From contig JASLPY010000041.1 in NCBI GenBank assembly GCA_030744755.1, positions 1 to 45,248 of the forward strand: DNA of 45,248 nucleotides. Reading direction: 5' to 3'. How positions within the stretch are numbered: the stretch's first letter is position 1; each line of letters opens with the position of its first letter. A program made the position numbers and the translations under genes. A model generated the notes under the pieces. That model was not told the DNA's origin. It did not search any database and saw only the letters and a program-made list of their open reading frames with translations. Origin of the DNA: Kiritimatiellia bacterium. GTDB lineage: Bacteria > Verrucomicrobiota > Kiritimatiellia > UBA8416 > JADHWI01. Positions 41,465 through 45,248 of the stretch are shown piece by piece.

Positions 41465-42214
41465 ATGAGCGGTCATAGCAAGTGGAAAACAATTCAGCAC
41501 AAAAAGGGCGCGGCAGACGCCAAACGCGGCAAGATTTTCAGCAAGCTCGCCAAAGAACTCATGGTAATTGCACGGCAGGGCGGCAGCGACCCGGATACCA
41601 ATCCATCCCTTCGAACGGCCATTCAAAAGGCCAAGAGCGTGAATATGCCGGCCGACAATATCGATCGGGCAGTCAAGAAAGGGGCGGGCGAGCTTGAGGG
41701 GGCCATCTTTGAAGAGATAGTCTATGAAGGCTACGCATCCGGAGGGATTGGCCTTGTAGTGCTGGTGCTGACCGACAACAAGAATCGTGCCGCTGCCGAA
41801 GTCAGGCACATATTCACAAAACATGGCTCCAGTTTCGCCTCACAGGGTTCCGTTTCGCGAGGCTTTGAGAGAAAGGGCCAGATATTCATAGATGCTTCAA
41901 CTGTTGAAGAAGACGCACTTATGGACGTGGTGCTCGAGGCAGGCGCCGAGGATATGCAGAAGGACGGTGAGCAGTTTGAGATTATCACCGATCCGAGCAG
42001 CTTCAACGATGTGACCGCGGCCCTTGAAACGGCTGAGATAGCCACGATGGGAGCAGAGGTATCGATGGTTCCCACAGCACCAATGCCTGTGACTGACAAG
42101 TCCGTGGCGTCATCTATCTTTAGATTCATAGCCGACCTCGAAGACAACGATGATGTTCAGAACGTTTATGCCAACATGGACGTTTCGGACGAGATACTTG
42201 CCGAGATGGAATGA
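41465..42214 (+). CDS. yebC: YebC/PmpR-family protein
   Basis: This 249-residue protein begins MSGHSKWKTIQHKKGAADAKRGKIFSKLAKE, the diagnostic N-terminus of the YebC/TACO1 family. Members act as transcription regulators or, as recent work on the family indicates, help ribosomes through difficult sequences. The ATG at 41465 has AAGGAG upstream; the longer upstream frame overlaps the previous gene and is not used. It overlaps ruvC by 4 bases (ATGA), as is common next to ruvC. The length and the three-domain pattern are normal. Confidence 0.95.
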   Translation: MSGHSKWKTIQHKKGAADAKRGKIFSKLAKELMVIARQGGSDPDTNPSLRTAIQKAKSVNMPADNIDRAVKKGAGELEGAIFEEIVYEGYASGGIGLVVLVLTDNKNRAAAEVRHIFTKHGSSFASQGSVSRGFERKGQIFIDASTVEEDALMDVVLEAGAEDMQKDGEQFEIITDPSSFNDVTAALETAEIATMGAEVSMVPTAPMPVTDKSVASSIFRFIADLEDNDDVQNVYANMDVSDEILAEME

Positions 42215-42723
42215 CCGATAGAGTAGTGCATGTTCTGGGTGTCGACACCTCGCTCCGTTCCGCGGGTGTTGGCGTTGTTGGCGTTCGAGGGAATCGCCTG
42301 TCTTCGGAAGCATACTCTGTATTGAAGACTCCCGCAGGACGGCCCGTGTCGGAATGTCTTCGTAGGCTGAGTATCGGCATTGTGGAGATTCTGGATCGCT
42401 GGCAGCTTGAGGCAGTGGCGATCGAAGGGGCCTTTTTCCAGAAGAACGCAAGGACGGCCATGATCCTCGGAGAAGCTCGCGGAACGGTGATAGCCGCCTG
42501 CGCCTGCAGGGATCTGCCGATCTTTGAATATGCACCGCGCAGGGTCAAGCAGGCCGTCGTGGGTTTTGGCTCCGCGAGCAAGGAACAGGTGAGGAGCATG
42601 GTACTGTCTATCCTCGGTCTGCGAGAGAAACCACCGATGGATGCATCGGATGCACTTGCCATCGCGGTGTGTCATGTGCACAGTAGGTCTGGCCACAAGG
42701 CACTGATGCCGGAGCCTATTTGA
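42211..42723 (+). CDS. ruvC: Holliday junction endonuclease RuvC
   Basis: This 170-residue nuclease cuts Holliday junctions with RuvA and RuvB. The catalytic acids are in place: D12 (LGVDTS), E72 (AIEGAFF), D144 and D147 (DASDALA). Their spacing equals that of E. coli RuvC (D7, E66, D138, D141). The start overlaps the yebC stop by 4 bases. ruvA follows after 185 bases that hold a palindromic repeat. Confidence 0.95.
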   Translation: MTDRVVHVLGVDTSLRSAGVGVVGVRGNRLSSEAYSVLKTPAGRPVSECLRRLSIGIVEILDRWQLEAVAIEGAFFQKNARTAMILGEARGTVIAACACRDLPIFEYAPRRVKQAVVGFGSASKEQVRSMVLSILGLREKPPMDASDALAIAVCHVHSRSGHKALMPEPI

Positions 42724-42772
42724 TCCCATTTAGTGTTGCATCCCAGAAAAGGTATGTAAAAGTCTGAGTAAT

Positions 42773-42844
42773 GTCATTCCGAGCGGAGCGAGGAATCTCG
42801 GCCGCAGGCCGCTTCGCGAGATCCCTCGACAAGCTCGGGATGAC
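42773..42844. repeat. Dispersed palindromic repeat (TCATTCCGAGC type), copy 2
   Basis: GTCATTCCGAGC (42773-42784) faces GCTCGGGATGAC (42833-42844) with one mismatch. Inside, ATCTCG (42795-42800) pairs with CGAGAT (42817-42822). It is the same repeat type as the copy near 32035-32070, arranged the other way round. It lies between ruvC and ruvA. Confidence 0.8.
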
Positions 42845-42908
42845 TCTGGAATCATGTTTGTGGCTCTGTAGAACACAACACTGAGCAGACGCAGGTACGG
42901 AGTGTTAG

Positions 42909-43505
42909 ATGATCGCTTTTGTGCAGGGAGTTCTCGAGGACAAACAGCCGACCCGCATTGTCATTAACGTGGCCGGGGTCGGTTACGAAGTGTTCATCCC
43001 TCTCAGCAGCTACGACCAATTGCCGTCCGTGGGCACGGATTGCAGGGTATTGATCCACGATCACATTCGTGAAGATACGCACCAGCTGTTTGGCTTCATG
43101 AGCGAAGACGAACGAAGTGCTTTCGTCATGCTGATGGGAATAAGCGGAATTGGCCCCAAGCTCGCGCTCAGCGCATTAAGTGGTTTGTCCGTGCGTGAAC
43201 TCAAGGTAGCGTTGATAGAAGGGGACGTAAAACGCCTCAGTTCGATTTCGGGTGTCGGGAAAAGAATGGCCGAACGGATGATCGTGGAGCTGAAAGACAA
43301 GATAAGCGCCGGTGACGCCTTGGAGGCAATTGCCGGAGCGGCCGATGAGTCACCGGAAGCCATGACCATGAGGGACGCGGTGTTGGCCCTGGTATCCCTT
43401 GGCTACAAGCAGGACGAGGCCCGTAAGATGGTGAAAAGGGCCCTGGACAGCGGTGAGGTATCTGATGACGTGGAGGAGATCATCAGGAAATCTCTCGCCC
43501 GTTAG
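42909..43505 (+). CDS. ruvA: Holliday junction branch-migration protein RuvA
   Basis: This 198-residue protein binds Holliday junctions as a tetramer and recruits RuvB. It begins MIAFVQGVLEDKQPTRIVINVAGVGYEVFIP, the family N-terminal OB fold. Two helix-hairpin-helix motifs (ISGIGPKLALSALSGL, ISGVGKRMAERMIVEL) bind DNA. The C-terminal domain that contacts RuvB (DAVLALVSLGYKQDEARKMV) is present. CGGAG lies upstream of the ATG. ruvB follows after 66 bases. Confidence 0.95.
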   Translation: MIAFVQGVLEDKQPTRIVINVAGVGYEVFIPLSSYDQLPSVGTDCRVLIHDHIREDTHQLFGFMSEDERSAFVMLMGISGIGPKLALSALSGLSVRELKVALIEGDVKRLSSISGVGKRMAERMIVELKDKISAGDALEAIAGAADESPEAMTMRDAVLALVSLGYKQDEARKMVKRALDSGEVSDDVEEIIRKSLAR

Positions 43506-43571
43506 GCTTCTGACCGTTACCCTGCATACATTCGACTCTATAAGGCAGGAATGGAGAGGGTTCCCCAGTAA

Positions 43572-44591
43572 ATGACCGAACAGCACGCAACAGAAGTACT
43601 CAATGAGCGCGACCAGGACTTCGAGCTGACTCTACGGCCGGGAAGATTCGAGGACTTTGTTGGCCAGAGAAAGGTGAAGGATCGCCTGGAGCTTGCCGTC
43701 GAGGCGGCTCTGCATCGCAAGGATGTGCTGGACCACGTAATGCTGTCTGGACCTCCCGGACTTGGTAAAACCACGCTTGCCTATATCCTGGGCTCCGCTA
43801 TGGATGTCAATGTCAAGACCACGTCCGGCCCGGTTATTGACAAACCCGGAGACCTGGCGGGACTGCTTACCGGTTTGGAGCGGGGCGACATCCTGTTCAT
43901 AGACGAAATCCATCGCATGCAGAAAACCGTGGAGGAATACCTGTATTCCGCAATGGAGGATTTTGTCCTCGATATCATGATCGACCAGGGGCCTAACGCG
44001 CGTTCCATAAGGCTGGACCTGCCGCATTTCACGCTGGTGGGAGCTACGACGAGAAGCGGTCTCATTTCCGCGCCATTGCGGTCGCGTTTCGGGCTCACCA
44101 ACCGCCTGGATTATTACGATGCCGACGACCTGACTGTCATCGTGAAACGCTCCGCGCGCATCCTCAACGTGGACATCGATGATGAAGGTGCGGTCGAACT
44201 GGCTTCACGTTCTCGAGGCACGCCGCGCATATGCAACAACCTCCTTCGCAGGGTTCGGGATTATGCACAGGTGAGGGCGGATAACCACATTACCCGTCCC
44301 GTGGCGGACAAGGCCCTGGAAATGCTCGATATCGACAAGCACGGCTTGGATGAGATGGATAAACGCATTCTGGAGACACTGATCCACAAGTTCTCAGGCG
44401 GACCCGTAGGAATCAATTCCCTCTCGGTGTCCGTGGGGGAGGAGTCGGGAACGATCGAAGAAGTCTACGAACCCTACCTGATCCAGGAGGGGTACCTGAC
44501 GCGAACCGCGAAAGGCCGGGTGGTAACGGACCTGTGCTACAAGCGATTTGGCTTGAAGCCCGACGGCCGGGAGATGGAGCTCGGCCTGTAG
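43572..44591 (+). CDS. ruvB: Holliday junction branch-migration ATPase RuvB
   Basis: This 339-residue AAA+ motor drives branch migration. It has the N-terminal [12 protein letters not shown] signature, Walker A GPPGLGKT (60-67), Walker [10 protein letters not shown], sensor 1 GATTRSG and the arginine-finger region [15 protein letters not shown]. The C-terminal winged-helix part ([33 protein letters not shown]) is complete. GGAGAGGG lies upstream at somewhat long spacing. It closes the yebC-ruvC-ruvA-ruvB series. Confidence 0.96.
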   Translation: MTEQHATEVLNERDQDFELTLRPGRFEDFVGQRKVKDRLELAVEAALHRKDVLDHVMLSGPPGLGKTTLAYILGSAMDVNVKTTSGPVIDKPGDLAGLLTGLERGDILFIDEIHRMQKTVEEYLYSAMEDFVLDIMIDQGPNARSIRLDLPHFTLVGATTRSGLISAPLRSRFGLTNRLDYYDADDLTVIVKRSARILNVDIDDEGAVELASRSRGTPRICNNLLRRVRDYAQVRADNHITRPVADKALEMLDIDKHGLDEMDKRILETLIHKFSGGPVGINSLSVSVGEESGTIEEVYEPYLIQEGYLTRTAKGRVVTDLCYKRFGLKPDGREMELGL

Positions 44592-45248
44592 GCTGGAATT
44601 GCGCTTGGATAGGTACTCGACTCGGAACTGTCTCGCCCTCTTCTCGATTCTCATCCCAATCCCCCCGCCGTAGCTGGATTCGTTAGAATTCAGCATCTCC
44701 TGCCCGATAACGTAGCCATGGGTGCAGGTGAGATACGTTGTATGACTTCGCTTGAGAAGTGCAAACTGTCCGGCGGATGGCTTGAACGATGGTGGCGTTC
44801 TATTAATGCACCTGGCACTAGCTTGAGGGGTGTCCTTCAGCATGGGAGAAAGTGTAGGTTCTGACGAAACCGCCTGGACTGGCGTTTCAGATTCACGATT
44901 TCGGCAGCCGCTCACTACAAGAACAGCGAGAATCTGTCTTTGTCCTGATCGTGTCTCGATCCTTGTCGTTCGCTATCGTCGTCTCGATCGTCGTCCTGAT
45001 CCTTGTCGAGGAAGATCAAGACAACGATCGGGACAATGATGAAGATCGACGAAGATCGTGATAGCGATCGCGACGACGATTACCCCGGTCCGGATTGCCT
45101 CATTTCATCATGTTTTCTTGTCGAACGCTTCACATCAGCAGTTGGCGCGCCAGCGACAATATGCTGGATGTGGTTGTTGTGTGCCGGGCACGGCCCGGCT
45201 GCTTGCTGGTGCGCTCCGCGAGCGTACCAACTTTGAAATCTGCGTCAA
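44592..45248. other. Intergenic tail of the window without a convincing gene
   Basis: These 657 bases follow ruvB. A - strand frame ending in 44394-44950 starts with a lipoprotein-like ILAVLVVSGCRNRES, but it lacks a good start and runs on into the antisense of ruvB, so I do not call it. The region also contains the low-complexity stretch at 44937-45081. Nothing else is recognisable up to the window edge. Confidence 0.5.
44937..45081. repeat. Low-complexity inverted region (TCGTC/GATC versus GACGA/GATC)
   Basis: The left half (about 44937-45009) is built from TCGTC, GATC and TTGTC units. The right half (45010-45081) is built from their complements (GACGA, GATC, GACAA), for example GTCCTGATCCTTGTC facing GATCAAGACAACGATCGGGAC. 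The result is an imperfect palindrome of about 145 bases. Its frames read as alternating Asp, Arg and Ser, which I treat as non-coding. Confidence 0.6.

Noticed and set aside
44394..44950. Lipoprotein gene on the - strand after ruvB
   Set aside because: The N-terminus looks like a lipoprotein signal, but there is no good start codon or ribosome-binding site, and the frame runs into the antisense of ruvB.

Overview
The window looks like a chromosomal piece of a PVC-group bacterium, most likely Kiritimatiellota or Lentisphaerota or a close relative. This is inferred from the gene content: many exported type I sulfatases, GH20 and GH29 enzymes, a DUF1080 protein, large PQQ-type propellers fused to a methyltransferase fold, and an HzsA/PD40-type cytochrome fused to a formylglycine-generating-enzyme fold. 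No rRNA or other phylogenetic marker was compared, so the assignment is tentative.

Bases 1-11000 hold a glycan-degradation cluster on the + strand. A truncated ISKra4-type transposase is followed by GH20 hexosaminidase, GH29 alpha-L-fucosidase, sulfatase, GH20 hexosaminidase, a decayed sulfatase tail and an intact sulfatase. A small palindromic repeat (GTAGGTCCGATTTGTA type) lies at the junctions and supplies the stop codon of several upstream genes. The enzymes fit stepwise removal of sulfate, fucose and N-acetylhexosamine from a sulfated fucose- and hexosamine-containing glycan outside the cytoplasm. Bases 11000-18600 are mixed. They hold a large exported di-haem/PD40/FGE-fold protein on the - strand, a long two-armed inverted-repeat element, an aldo/keto reductase, a LamG-domain protein and a RelE/HigB-type toxin-antitoxin pair.

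Bases 19000-31900 form a second exported-protein cluster: DUF1080, methyltransferase-fold/PQQ-propeller fusion, sulfatase, second fusion paralogue, sulfatase with a HEAT-like tail, and a convergent single-domain PQQ-type propeller. The fusions, the DUF1080 protein and the di-haem protein could together support an oxidative route of glycan attack, which is my main hypothesis for an undescribed system here. Three neighbouring exported proteins of this cluster share a Lys/Arg-rich segment.

Bases 32000-44600 are housekeeping genes on the + strand: dtd, an unknown gene, leuC, leuD, a ParA-type ATPase, a protein ending in a degenerate HisKA-like segment, an EF-G-like GTPase with altered G motifs, a PflX-type radical SAM protein, yebC, ruvC, ruvA and ruvB. 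Dispersed palindromic repeats lie upstream of dtd and between ruvC and ruvA. The last 650 bases have no convincing gene and contain a low-complexity inverted region rich in GATC, GACGA and TCGTC. I found no tRNA, rRNA or CRISPR array.
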